Part shown: piece by piece, positions 6,720 through 16,300 of the stretch
How positions within the stretch are numbered: position 1 is the first letter of the stretch
How the letters are laid out: every line of letters begins with the position of its first letter
Assembly: GCA_029558955.1 (NCBI GenBank)
Contig: JAKQCW010000279.1
Location: 1-40,337, forward strand
DNA length: 40,337 nucleotides
Source: Chloroflexota bacterium
GTDB taxonomy: Bacteria > Chloroflexota > Anaerolineae > JAAEKA01
Direction: 5' to 3'
Notes under the pieces: generated by a model
What the model saw: only the letters and a program-made list of their open reading frames with translations
Databases searched by the model: none
What the model was told of the DNA's origin: nothing
Translations under genes and position numbers: made by a program

Positions 6720-8396
6720 GGGGGCCGCGGCCCCATTGCCGGCGCGGTTCATGCCCAGCAGCGCGTACTCTACCCCATCGGCCAATGCCTGCCAACTGGC
6801 CTCGATGATGTTGCTGCTGGCGCCCACGGTGCTCCAGGTGCTGTGGCCGTCGGTGGATTCGATCAAGACCCGCACGATGGCGCCGGTGGCCGAATGGCTG
6901 TCCAGGATGCGCACCTTGTAATCGATCAGTGAAACCTGCTCCAGTTGAGGGAAGAACTGCAAGATGGCCTTGCGCAGCGCCAGGTCCAGCGCGTTGACCG
7001 GGCCATTGCCCTCGGCCGCGGTGTGGAAGATCTGGCCGCCCACCTTGACCTTGACCGTGGCCTCGACGAACCAGGCGTTCGGGTCGTAGTCGCCATTGGC
7101 GTTGGCCAGGCCGCTGGTGCTGTCGCCCACCAGCCCGTTGTGCGTCTTGCCGTTCACGTGCTCCACCACCACCTTGTAGCGCAGCAGCTCGAAGGGAGGC
7201 CTGTAGTCGGGCTGCAAGCGGCGCAACAGCAGCGCGACCGATGCCTCGGCCCCCTCGAAGGCAAAGCCCTGGTTCTCCAGATCCTTGATGCGCTCCAACA
7301 CCCGTCGCTCGTGCTCCTTGTTCAGCCCCTCCAGGCCGAATTCCTCGCGCTTGACCGCGATGTTGTCCTTGCCGGCCAGCTCGCTGACCACGATGCGCTT
7401 CTGGTTGCCCACCAGCTTCGGGTCGATGTGCTGATAGCTGCGCTCCAGCTTGACCACCGCGTTGACGTGGGTGCCCCCCTTGTGAGCAAAGGCCGAGCGG
7501 CCGACAAAGGCCATGTGCGAGGGCAGTTGCAGGTTGGCCAGCTCGGCCACGAAATGCGAGACCTCGTTCAGTCGCGCCAATTGGGCATCGCTGAGCGCGT
7601 TGATGCCCATCTTGAGCTTCAGGTTGGCGATGATGCTGTTCAGATTGCTGTTGCCGCAGCGCTCGCCGTAGCCGTTGATGGTGCCCTGCACGTGGTTAGC
7701 GCCGGCGCGGATCGCCTCCAGCGCGTTGGCCACGCCCACATCGCCGTCGTTGTGGGTGTGGATGCCCAGCGCCCCCCGGTAGCCGCTGCGGTCGAGAATT
7801 GCCTTGACCGTGCGCACGATCTCCCCCACCTCCCAGTACATGCTGCCGCCGTTGGTGTCGCACAGCACCAGCACATCGGCGCCGTTGTCGGCCGCGGCCT
7901 TGAGCGTGGCCAGGGCATAGTCGGGGTTGGCCTTGTAGCCGTCGAAGAAATGCTCGGCGTCATAGATGAACTCGCCGGTGTGGCTCTTCAGGTAGGCCGC
8001 GCTGGCGCCGATCATGCGCAGATTCTCGTCGAGGGTCGTCCGCAGCACCTCGGTGACGTGCAGGTCCCAGGTCTTGCCGAAGATGCAGATCACCGGCGTC
8101 TGCGCGTCCACCAGCAGGCGCATCTGGGCATCGTCGGCCGGGTCGGTGTGGGCCTTGACAGTGCTGCCGAAGGCCACGACCCGCGCCTGCTGCAGGTGCA
8201 GCTCCCGCCGCGCCCGCTGGTAGTACTCGATGTCCTTGGGATTGGAGCCGGGCCAGCCGCCCTCGATATAGTGGACGCCCAACTCGTCCAGCTTGCGGCT
8301 GATGCGCAGCTTGTCCTCGCAGGAAAAGTTGACGCCCTCGCCCTGCGATCCGTCGCGCAGGGTGGTGTCGTAAAGCCAGATGGGGGGTGTTGTCAT
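6660..8396 (-). CDS. cimA: (R)-citramalate synthase
   Basis: A 578-residue enzyme condensing pyruvate and acetyl-CoA to (R)-citramalate, the first step of the threonine-independent route to 2-oxobutanoate and isoleucine. The TIM-barrel domain carries LYDTTLRDGSQGEGVNFS (about residues 7-24), HTHNDGDVG (metal-binding His pair) and NGYGERCGNSNL. The AHKGGTHV region and the C-terminal LeuA-type regulatory domain (from about residue 400) follow. The GSQ-EGV signature separates CimA from LeuA, which reads GEQSPG. ATG 8396 is preferred because GGAG lies nine bases upstream; ATG 8411, giving METYLM, is the alternative. It lies downstream of, and in the same direction as, the leu/ilv cluster, separated by a toxin-antitoxin-type pair on the other strand. 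LeuCD and LeuB in the cluster could process citramalate onward. Confidence 0.93.
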   Translation of the reverse strand: MTTPPIWLYDTTLRDGSQGEGVNFSCEDKLRISRKLDELGVHYIEGGWPGSNPKDIEYYQRARRELHLQQARVVAFGSTVKAHTDPADDAQMRLLVDAQTPVICIFGKTWDLHVTEVLRTTLDENLRMIGASAAYLKSHTGEFIYDAEHFFDGYKANPDYALATLKAAADNGADVLVLCDTNGGSMYWEVGEIVRTVKAILDRSGYRGALGIHTHNDGDVGVANALEAIRAGANHVQGTINGYGERCGNSNLNSIIANLKLKMGINALSDAQLARLNEVSHFVAELANLQLPSHMAFVGRSAFAHKGGTHVNAVVKLERSYQHIDPKLVGNQKRIVVSELAGKDNIAVKREEFGLEGLNKEHERRVLERIKDLENQGFAFEGAEASVALLLRRLQPDYRPPFELLRYKVVVEHVNGKTHNGLVGDSTSGLANANGDYDPNAWFVEATVKVKVGGQIFHTAAEGNGPVNALDLALRKAILQFFPQLEQVSLIDYKVRILDSHSATGAIVRVLIESTDGHSTWSTVGASSNIIEASWQALADGVEYALLGMNRAGNGAAAPSEPGQNRLPAAQALSLGNG

Positions 8397-8440
8397 GAGA
8401 TAAGTCTCCATAGGGTGAAAGGTTGCCGGCGCCGCCGGTA

Positions 8441-8472
8441 GAGTTGCCAGACTCCGGAAGAGTCAGCAACTC
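8441..8472. repeat. degenerate copy of the GTTGGCAACTC-type palindromic repeat
   Basis: The arms GAGTTGC (8441-8447) and GCAACTC (8466-8472) enclose GACTC/GAGTC (8450-8454 and 8460-8464) around a CGGAA loop, giving an imperfect 12-bp stem. On the minus strand the core ACTCTTCCG-GAGT matches the carA copy at 33247-33280. It lies 44 bases before the cimA ATG and would form a hairpin in the cimA leader. No U-run follows, so it is not an obvious terminator. Confidence 0.65.
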
Positions 8473-8496
8473 AGTGGTCTGCAAGTCGGTTACGGC

Positions 8497-8583
8497 TCAC
8501 CCGATGGAGCGGGCGCGCAGGGACGGCCTGGCTGGCCCTGTCACGCCCGTGATCACCTGAAGCTGTGTGCTGATCGAAAGCAT
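8497..8583 (-). CDS. possible leader peptide ahead of cimA
   Basis: A 28-codon reading frame upstream of cimA whose early part (STQLQVITGVTG) contains Leu, Val and Ile codons. AAGGTGAG lies about 11 bases before the ATG, similar to the AAGGTG before the ilvB leader. It is followed by G/C-rich inverted sequence and the palindrome at 8441-8472. No U-tract terminator is visible, so attenuation is only a suggestion and the frame could be chance. Confidence 0.3.
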   Translation of the reverse strand: MLSISTQLQVITGVTGPARPSLRARSIG

Positions 8584-8588
8584 CGGAG

Positions 8589-8618
8589 TTGATCTCACCT
8601 TGAACCATGATGTATAAT
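8589..8618 (+). promoter_or_regulatory. sigma-70-type promoter of the DUF433/DUF5615 pair
   Basis: TTGATC at 8589-8594 and a perfect TATAAT at 8613-8618 are separated by 18 bases. Transcription would begin near 8625, just before or at the GGAGGA ribosome binding site (8625-8630), leaving a very short leader before the ATG at 8638. Confidence 0.65.
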
Positions 8619-8637
8619 GCGGTCGGAGGAACGAGCC

Positions 8638-9051
8638 ATGCAATTGGAAGACTATTTCGACTTTCTTGCGCCTGACGATATACGCATCAAGGGCAGCCGG
8701 ATCGGCATCGAGTCGGTGCTGTACGAGTTCATCCACAACGCCAAGACGCCGGAGGAGATCGACGCCCAGTTTTGGTCGATCAACCTGGAACAGGTCTACG
8801 CAACGATCCTGTACTACCTGCACAACAAGGAAGCGGTGCATCAGTACGTGGCGGATTGGCTGGAGTATGGCGACCGGATGCGACGAGAACAAGAGGCGAA
8901 CCCGCCGCCGGTGATTCAGCGCCTCAGAAAGCTAAGGCAGCAATACGGCGACAACATCGACCTGCTGGTCGCCGAACGCCGCGCCCAGTATCAGATTGCC
9001 GAGCAACCTACGGAGTACCGGGTCGATGACTCAGATCAAGTATCTCCTTGA
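8638..9051 (+). CDS. DUF433 domain protein, putative antitoxin
   Basis: A 137-residue protein with a DUF433-type winged-helix domain: DDIRIKGSRIGIESVLYEF and KTPEEIDAQFWSINLEQVYATILYYL (about residues 14-65). This domain occurs in antitoxins paired with DUF5615 PIN-like proteins. The C-terminal part is charged and helical (RRMREQEANPPPVIQRL, LRQQYGDNIDLLVAERR) and may clasp the partner. GGAGGA seven bases before ATG 8638 fixes the start. It overlaps the next gene by 26 bases, the usual antitoxin-first arrangement. If it works like its relatives, the protein neutralises the neighbour and represses the promoter at 8589-8618; neither is shown by the sequence itself. Confidence 0.8.
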   Translation: MQLEDYFDFLAPDDIRIKGSRIGIESVLYEFIHNAKTPEEIDAQFWSINLEQVYATILYYLHNKEAVHQYVADWLEYGDRMRREQEANPPPVIQRLRKLRQQYGDNIDLLVAERRAQYQIAEQPTEYRVDDSDQVSP

Positions 9052-9568
9052 TGAGCACGTCAATCCGGCTCTTCGCACTGGTCTCAAGGCACGCTGGCCA
9101 CAGATCGAGGTCTGGTGCATCGGCGACCCAGGAGCGCCGGCTCGCTCAACACCAGATCCCGACATTCTGTTATGGTGCGAACATCATCAGTTCATCCTGG
9201 TCACCAACAACCGCGCCTCGATGCCGGTGCACTTAGTGGACCACTTGTCCGAAGGCCGCCATGTGCCTGGCATCTTCATCTTGAGCAAGCGGCTATCGAT
9301 GAAAGACGCTATTCTCGACCTTGCCATGACCTGGGGCGCTTCTGATCTTGAGGAATATCAGGACTTCATCAGCCACCTGCCGCTGAGCCTTGAGTTAACC
9401 ATCTGCACACTCTTTCAAGGCTTGACGGTCTTCCTCGTTCAGCGCGATGCCGAAACACTCTGCCAGGCTACTGCTACCAATGACTTCGCTCTTCCAAAAG
9501 TCGTCGATTCCCGGTCTTTTCTTGCCAGGTCGATGGGGCGTCATGTAACACGCAGCCTGGTATTGTGA
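9026..9568 (+). CDS. DUF5615 PIN-like protein, putative toxin, with unusual C-terminal extension
   Basis: A 180-residue protein starting [17 protein letters not shown], the DUF5615 (Mut7-C/PIN-like) N-terminus with its D-E-N/H pair. [16 protein letters not shown] and [15 protein letters not shown] (conserved acidic and Asn/Arg positions) and the terminal [12 protein letters not shown] follow. Such proteins are usually about 115-125 residues and end near LPLS. Here the frame runs on for ~58 residues to 9568, into the 3' end of leuB on the other strand. The extension is antisense to a small ORF coupled to leuB and looks unlike the domain, so an ancestral stop may have been lost on insertion. 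Nuclease activity is inferred from the PIN-like fold only. Confidence 0.78.
   Translation: MTQIKYLLDEHVNPALRTGLKARWPQIEVWCIGDPGAPARSTPDPDILLWCEHHQFILVTNNRASMPVHLVDHLSEGRHVPGIFILSKRLSMKDAILDLAMTWGASDLEEYQDFISHLPLSLELTICTLFQGLTVFLVQRDAETLCQATATNDFALPKVVDSRSFLARSMGRHVTRSLVL
9395..9544 (-). CDS. 49-residue protein translationally coupled to leuB
   Basis: The leuB stop TGA (9543-9541) overlaps an ATG (9544-9542) in ATGA fashion, and the new frame runs 49 codons to a TAA at 9397-9395. The product begins basic ([12 protein letters not shown]) and continues with a plausible folded segment ([19 protein letters not shown], then [14 protein letters not shown]). I recognise no family. Codon use is ordinary and the coupling argues for translation. 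It is entirely antisense to the C-terminal extension of the DUF5615 gene, so only one of the two frames is likely to matter here. Confidence 0.5.
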   Translation of the reverse strand: MTPHRPGKKRPGIDDFWKSEVIGSSSLAECFGIALNEEDRQALKECADG

Positions 9569-10656
9569 AACGATAGGCTCTTCACCACCGCCGCGCCCAT
9601 GGCCGCCGTGCCCAGCACTTCCGCTGCGCCGTCGGCGATGTCCGGCGTGCGCAGGCCGGCGGCCAGGACCGCATCGACGGCCGCTTCCACCGCCTGCGCC
9701 TCGGCCTCCAGGCCCAGCGAATGACGCAGCAACATGGCGACGCTGAGGATGGTCGCCAGGGGGTTGGCCACACCTTTGCCGGCGATGTCGGGGGCGGAGC
9801 CGTGGATCGGCTCATAGAGCCCGCGCGGCTGGCCGTGGGGGTTCAGTTCTTCGCCCAGGCTGGCGCTGGGCAAAAGGCCCATGCTGCCGGCCAACATGCT
9901 GGCCTCGTCGGTCAGGATGTCGCCGAAGAGGTTCTCGGCCAGCACCACGTCGTAGGCCGCCGGCCGGCGGATCAGGTGCATGGCCATGGCGTCCACCAGC
10001 ACATGCTCCAGCGCCACGTCGGGGAATTCGTCCCGCAGCAGCTCTGTCACCACCCGCCGCCACAATCGCGAGCTGGCCAGCACGTTCGCCTTGTCCACCG
10101 AGGCCAGCCGGCCGCGCCGGCTCCGCGCGGCCTGGGCGGCCAGCCGCGTCACCCGCTCGATCTCCGGCCGGCTGTAAAGCATGGTGTCGTAGGCCACCGG
10201 GTCCTGGGGCGTGGCCTCCTGGCGCGGCCCGAAGTAAATGCCGCCGGTCAGCTCACGCACCACCAACAAATCGACGCCGGCCAGCACCTCCGGCTTGAGG
10301 GTCGAGGCGTGCAGCAGCGCGGGGACCAGCTTGACCGGCCGCAGGTTGGCGTAGAGTCCCAGCACCCGGCGGATGCCCAGCAGGCCCTGCTCCGGCCGCA
10401 TCGATGCCGTGGGATCGTCCCACTGCGGCCCGCCGACTGCACCAAGCAGCACCGCATCGCTGGCCTGGCAGAGCATGACCGTCTCAGGCGGCAGCGGACT
10501 GCCCGCGGCGTCGATGGCGCAGCCGCCCAGCAGGCCGTAGCCGAACTGGAACTGATGGCCAAAGCGCTGGCCGACGGCGTCCAGCACCTGCACCGCCTCG
10601 GCCGTCACCTCGGGGCCGATGCCGTCGCCGGGAAGGACTGCAACGATGGCCTTCAT
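9541..10656 (-). CDS. leuB: 3-isopropylmalate dehydrogenase
   Basis: A 371-residue cytoplasmic NAD+-dependent oxidative decarboxylase of leucine synthesis. It converts 3-isopropylmalate to 4-methyl-2-oxopentanoate and can also serve the citramalate route on methylmalate. Visible features are [10 protein letters not shown] (residues 8-17), [21 protein letters not shown], the [15 protein letters not shown] substrate region, VDAMAMHLI and the metal/NAD segment [17 protein letters not shown] with [14 protein letters not shown]. Length is normal for LeuB. The ATG at 10656 overlaps the stop of the upstream 85-residue gene (ATGA), and its own stop overlaps the ATG of a 49-residue ORF. It is therefore the middle of a three-gene unit that also has its own promoter at 11011-11039. 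Confidence 0.96.
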   Translation of the reverse strand: MKAIVAVLPGDGIGPEVTAEAVQVLDAVGQRFGHQFQFGYGLLGGCAIDAAGSPLPPETVMLCQASDAVLLGAVGGPQWDDPTASMRPEQGLLGIRRVLGLYANLRPVKLVPALLHASTLKPEVLAGVDLLVVRELTGGIYFGPRQEATPQDPVAYDTMLYSRPEIERVTRLAAQAARSRRGRLASVDKANVLASSRLWRRVVTELLRDEFPDVALEHVLVDAMAMHLIRRPAAYDVVLAENLFGDILTDEASMLAGSMGLLPSASLGEELNPHGQPRGLYEPIHGSAPDIAGKGVANPLATILSVAMLLRHSLGLEAEAQAVEAAVDAVLAAGLRTPDIADGAAEVLGTAAMGAAVVKSLSFHNTRLRVT

Positions 10657-10910
10657 CCGCTGGCCCCTCCGTTCTGGGAGAACGAAGGGAGGCCCGGCAG
10701 ACAATGCGGGGTATCCTGGTTGTAGCAATCCATCAAGGCCGGCATCTGCACCAGGATGTGGCTGTGGTTCAGGGCCTCGAAGCCATGCGCCTCCTTGGGA
10801 AAATGCTCGTTGATCTGGGCGGTCAGCGCCGTTTCCACAGCGGGGTCGATCCAAAAGCGCTGGGTCGGATCGATCAGATCCAGCGATTGTCGTTGCGCCA
10901 ACGGTAACAT
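10653..10910 (-). CDS. 85-residue conserved-looking unknown protein coupled to leuB
   Basis: The ATG at 10910 has AAGGAG eight bases upstream and the stop overlaps the leuB ATG, so this is very probably a real gene. The protein is soluble, starts [19 protein letters not shown], has a central segment [17 protein letters not shown] and [17 protein letters not shown], and ends in a Pro/Ser/Gly tail. No transmembrane segment or known motif is seen; a small binding protein or LeuB partner is conceivable. It is the first gene after the internal promoter at 11011-11039 and lies between leuD and leuB. Confidence 0.75.
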   Translation of the reverse strand: MLPLAQRQSLDLIDPTQRFWIDPAVETALTAQINEHFPKEAHGFEALNHSHILVQMPALMDCYNQDTPHCLPGLPSFSQNGGASG

Positions 10911-11010
10911 GGGTGATGCTCCTTCTCCGGCTGAACGTCGCGCTCCATGAAGCGTGACGTGTGACCTATGGTCTGTCCAACGCGTCGCCGCGCGGTTTGT
11001 TGCATACTTC

Positions 11011-11039
11011 ACAATATCACGGTTTGCGTTTCATGTAAA
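11011..11039 (-). promoter_or_regulatory. internal promoter ahead of the 85-residue gene and leuB
   Basis: On the minus strand TTTACA (11039-11034) and TATTGT (11016-11011) are spaced by 17 bases, just after the leuD stop at 11045. A leader of about 95 bases would precede the ATG at 10910. This would let leuB be expressed apart from the long cluster. Confidence 0.5.
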
Positions 11040-11044
11040 GTCTG

Positions 11045-11632
11045 CTACCCTGCCTGTTGCTCATAGGCCGCAATCTGCGGCCCCTTGGAGAGCAGATAGC
11101 CCAGATCGTCCAGTCCATCCAGCAGGCAGGTCTTGCGGTAGGGATCGATGGCGAAACCGACCTGCTGGCCGTCGGGCAGGGTCACGGTCTGGGCGGCCAG
11201 GTCGATGACGATCACGGTGTCGGGCTGCTCATCGACCAGGTCCCACAGCATGGCGACCTGCTCCTCAGGCAACGCCACCGGAAGCAGGCCGTTCTTCAGC
11301 GAGTTGTTGTAGAAGATGTCGGCGAAAGCGGGCGCGATCACTGCCCGAAAGCCATACTCGGTCAACGCCCAGACGGCATGCTCGCGGCTGGAGCCGCTGC
11401 CGAAGTTGCGGCCGGCCACCAGGATCTCAGCGCCGGCGTGTTGAGCCTGGTTGAGCACGAACTCCGGGTCAGGCGCGCCATCGGAGGCGTAGCGCCAGGC
11501 CGCAAAAAGTCCATCGCCCATGCCGGCCCTGGTCACGGCTGTCAAATAGCGGGCGGGGATGATCTGGTCGGTGTCGACGTTTTCGGCCCGCAGGGGAACC
11601 GCGGTTGCGGTCAATGAGGTAAATGGCTGCAC
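11045..11632 (-). CDS. leuD: 3-isopropylmalate dehydratase small subunit
   Basis: A 195-residue small subunit that forms the isopropylmalate isomerase with LeuC. It starts with the family region VPLRAENVDTDQIIPARYL (residues 13-31) and contains GRNFGSGSSREHAVWAL, the substrate-specificity loop, and AFADIFYNNSLKNGLLPV. Length matches bacterial LeuD of about 200 residues. Translation starts at a GTG at 11632, supported by AAGGAG seven bases upstream; no better ATG exists. It follows leuC after a 118-bp gap that contains a heptamer repeat. Confidence 0.95.
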   Translation of the reverse strand: MQPFTSLTATAVPLRAENVDTDQIIPARYLTAVTRAGMGDGLFAAWRYASDGAPDPEFVLNQAQHAGAEILVAGRNFGSGSSREHAVWALTEYGFRAVIAPAFADIFYNNSLKNGLLPVALPEEQVAMLWDLVDEQPDTVIVIDLAAQTVTLPDGQQVGFAIDPYRKTCLLDGLDDLGYLLSKGPQIAAYEQQAG

Positions 11633-11647
11633 TTGGTACTCCTTGGT

Positions 11648-11675
11648 TAACGGGTAACGGGTAATGGGTAATGTC
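11648..11675. repeat. heptamer tandem repeat, four units
   Basis: Four adjacent 7-base units read TAACGGG, TAACGGG, TAATGGG and TAATGTC between leuD and leuC. They are related to the GTRATGC-type heptads beside ilvB at 21884-21932 and 22037-22064. The rest of the gap (11676-11750) has no gene that I can support. Confidence 0.7.
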
Positions 11676-11750
11676 AGAGGCTGGGCCGCGAATGGTCCCT
11701 TGCGTTAACAATCAACCATTGCCCACTCAGCATTTGCCATTCATCCCGTC

Positions 11751-13154
<1,404 letters not shown>

Positions 13155-13349
13155 AGTTCTCGGGTTTCGATGGGAAGAGCCACGGATTCGCAAAGTTCGC
13201 GAATCAGAGGTGTCCTCCAGGCAAATAATCGGCCGATTCTCGCAGATCGCAGTTCAAAGCCAGGTCTCGCAGCCAACCACACAGCAATCGCCCAGTCCCA
13301 ATCCACGATCACACACTTCCAATCCGCGTCTTCCGCTCATCCGCGGTTC
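13155..13349. other. gltB-leuC intergenic region with inverted repeats
   Basis: No gene is supported in these 195 bases. They hold an inverted repeat GATTCGC/GCGAATC with a 7-base loop (13185-13205) and a perfect palindrome AATCGGCCGATT (13227-13238). At the gltB end lie copies of a 13-base direct repeat. There is no U-run after either hairpin, so neither is a clear terminator, and no convincing promoter was seen. Confidence 0.5.
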
Positions 13350-13371
13350 TCATCCGCGGTTCTCATCCGCG
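13336..13371. repeat. 13-base tandem repeat across the gltB stop codon
   Basis: CTCATCCGCGGTT occurs twice in a row, followed by a third partial unit CTCATCCGCG. On the minus strand each unit carries a TGA, and the gltB stop (13350-13352) lies inside the repeat. The last gltB codons (ADENRG) are therefore encoded by repeat sequence, and unit loss or gain could change the C-terminus slightly. Confidence 0.75.
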
Positions 13372-16300
13372 CCTTCATTCACCGCCTCGATCGCCGCCAC
13401 GGCCTCCTTGGGCAGCGCCAACCAGAAGTTGCCCAGCTCCACATCCCAGTTGTCCAGGATGGCCCGCGCCCGCGGGCTGGCGGTGAGCTGGTAGTGCTGG
13501 CGGATCAGGGAACGCAGGGTTGCTTCGGCGGCCCGCAGTCCGGCGCTGCCTGTGGTTTGATGCACACGGCGCAGGCTGATCAACTGAGAATTGTAGCGGC
13601 CCGGCAGCGCGTCGGCCGGGTCGTAGACGAAGGCCAGGCCGCCGGTCATACCTGCGCCGAAGTTGCGGCCGGTCTCGCCCAGGATCACGGCCACGCCGCC
13701 GGTCATATACTCACAGCCATGGTCGCCGACCCCTTCCACCACAGCCTGCGCGCCGCTGTTGCGCACGGCGAAACGCTCGCCGGCGCGGCCAGCGGCAAAG
13801 AGCGCGCCGCCGGTGGCGCCGTAGAGCGCGGTGTTGCCCAGAATCACATTCTCGTGCCAGGCATACCGCGCGCCGGCCTGGGGCCGCACCACCACCTCGC
13901 CGCCGCCCAGCCCTTTGCCCACATAGTCGTTGGCCTGGCCGGTCAGATGCAGGTGAATGCCGTTGCAGAGGAACGCGCCCAGACTCTGGCCGGCCGTGCC
14001 CTCCAGCTCGACCACGATGCTGCCGGCCGGCAGGCCCGCCGCGCCGTAGTGCCGGGTCACCTGGCCGGCCAGCCGGGTCCCGACGGTGCGATCGGTGTTG
14101 CTGATGGCGTAGCGCAGCCGCACCGGCAGGCCGAAGTCGGCCAGGTCATCCAGCGCCTCCTCGGCCAGGCGGTCGCCCAGGTCCGCGCCCACCAGCAGCG
14201 GGTTGCGCTCGTCCACGTTGCGCCGCGGCTGGCCCGTGTCGGGCGTCCACAGCAACGACTGCAGGTCCAGATAGCTGGCGTCCCGGCCGACCACGGCCTG
14301 GCTCAGCAGCTCGGCGTGGCCGATGATCTCGTTCAGCGAGCGGTAGCCCAGCCGGGCCAGAGTCTGGCGCACCTCCTCGGCCACCTGATGCATGAAGATC
14401 ATCAGATGCTCCGGCTGGCCGGGGAACTTGGCGATCAGGTCCACCCGCTGGGTGGCCACCCCCACCGGGCAGGTGTTGGTGTGGCAGGCCCGGGCCATCT
14501 TGCAGCCCACGGCCACCAGCGCCGCGGTGCCGAAGCTGAACTCGTCCGCGCCCAGCATGGCCGCAATCACCACATCCCGGCCTGACTGGAAGCCGCCATC
14601 GACCCGCACCCGCACCCGGCCGCGCAGGCCGTTGGTCAGCAGGGTGTGCTGCGTCTCGGCCAGGCCCAGCTCCCACGGCCCGCCCGCGTGCTTGATGCTG
14701 CTCAGCGGCGATGCGCCGGTGCCGCCGTCCGCGCCGCTCAGGTGGATCAGATCGGCGTTGCCCTTGACCACGCCGGCCGCCACCGTGCCCACGCCGGCCT
14801 CGCTGACCAGCTTGACCGAGATGACCGCGTCGGGGTTGACCTGCTTCAGGTCGAAGATCAACTGGGCCAGATCCTCGATGCTGTAGATGTCGTGGTGCGG
14901 CGGAGGGGAGATGAGGGCCACGCCGGGGGTGCTGTGACGCAGGCGGGCGATCTCCTCGGTGACCTTGTGGCCGGGCAACTGGCCCCCTTCGCCCGGCTTG
15001 GAGCCCTGCGCCATCTTGATCTGCAGCTCCTGGGCTGACATCAGGTAGGCCGTCGTGACGCCGAAGCGGCCGGAGGCCACCTGTTTGATCTTGCTGTTGC
15101 GCTCGTCGCCGAAGCGCGCCTCGTCCTCGCCCCCCTCGCCGCTGTTGGAGGCGCCGCCCAGCCGGTTCATGGCGATGGCCAGCGTCTCATGGGTGATGCC
15201 GCTCAGCGCGCCGTGGGACATGGCCGCGGTGGAAAAACGCCGCAGAATCGCCTCAACCGGCTCCACCTCATTCAGCGGCGCGGGCTGGCGGCGCGAGGCG
15301 AAGTCCAGCAGGTCGCGCAGGTTGGCCGCCGGCCGCCGCTGCACCAGCTCGGCATAGCGCCGGTAGCTCTCGGAGAGTGCGTCCTCTGACCGCGCTTCGT
15401 CGGCGTCTTCTGGCGAAAGCCCGGCGGAAGCAGGCGCGTCCGCGGCGCTGTCCGGTCTCCTCCTGGCGCCGGCCGTCGGCGCCTTGCCGATCCCCACCAG
15501 CTCATGCAGGGCGCGCACCACGTCGGGGTTGTAGGCGTGATACTCGCCGTCGCGCTTGAACTTGAAGAGGCCATAGCTTTCCAGCGCGGCCTGTGCGTCG
15601 CCGTCCGGGTAGGCCGCGTGGTGCCAGGCCAGCACGTCGGCGGCCAGATCTTGCAGCCCCAGCCCGCCCAGCCGGGCCGGCGTGCCGGGGAAGTAGCGCT
15701 CCACCACCTCCTCGGCCAGCCCCAAGGCGTCGAAGATCTGCGCGCCGCAGTAGCTGTCCACCGTGGCGATGCCCATCTTGGACATGATCTTGAGCAGGCC
15801 CTTTTCCAGCGCTTTGCAGAAGTTCTCCACGGCCTGCGCCGGCGTGACCCCCTCGGCATGGCGGCCGGCCGTGCGCACCTCATCCTGCACGGTCTGCAAG
15901 GCCAGCCAGGGGTTGACGGCGCTGGCGCCGAAGCCGACCAGCGCGGCCACGTGATGCACATCCCGCGCCTCGCCCGTCTCGATCAGGAGGCTGGCCTGGT
16001 TGCGCACGCCCGCCTGAATCAGCCGCTGATGCACGGCCGAGGTGGCCAGCAGCGCCGGGATCAGCGTTCGCCGCTGGTTCAGGTTGCGGTCGCTGAGGAT
16101 CAGCAGGCTGGCGCCCGATTTCACCGCAGCCACGGCCTGCTGGCAGAGCCGCGTGACGGCCTGCTCCAGCCCATCGACGCCATCCCCCACCGGCCAGGTG
16201 GTGTCCAGCGTGACAGCCTGGAAATCCTCGCTGCGGCCGGCGGGCAGGTGATATTTCAGCTCCCGAATCACCTGGAGATGCTCATCGCGCAGCACCGGGC

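Noticed and set aside
8497..8892. 131-codon minus-strand frame covering the DUF433 gene
   Set aside because: Mostly antisense to DUF433, which has a promoter and strong binding site; only the last 28 codons are kept as a low-confidence leader.
9026..9568. Mobile element or phage origin for the DUF433/DUF5615 pair
   Set aside because: No inverted repeats, target duplications or transposase remnants were seen around 8580-9570.
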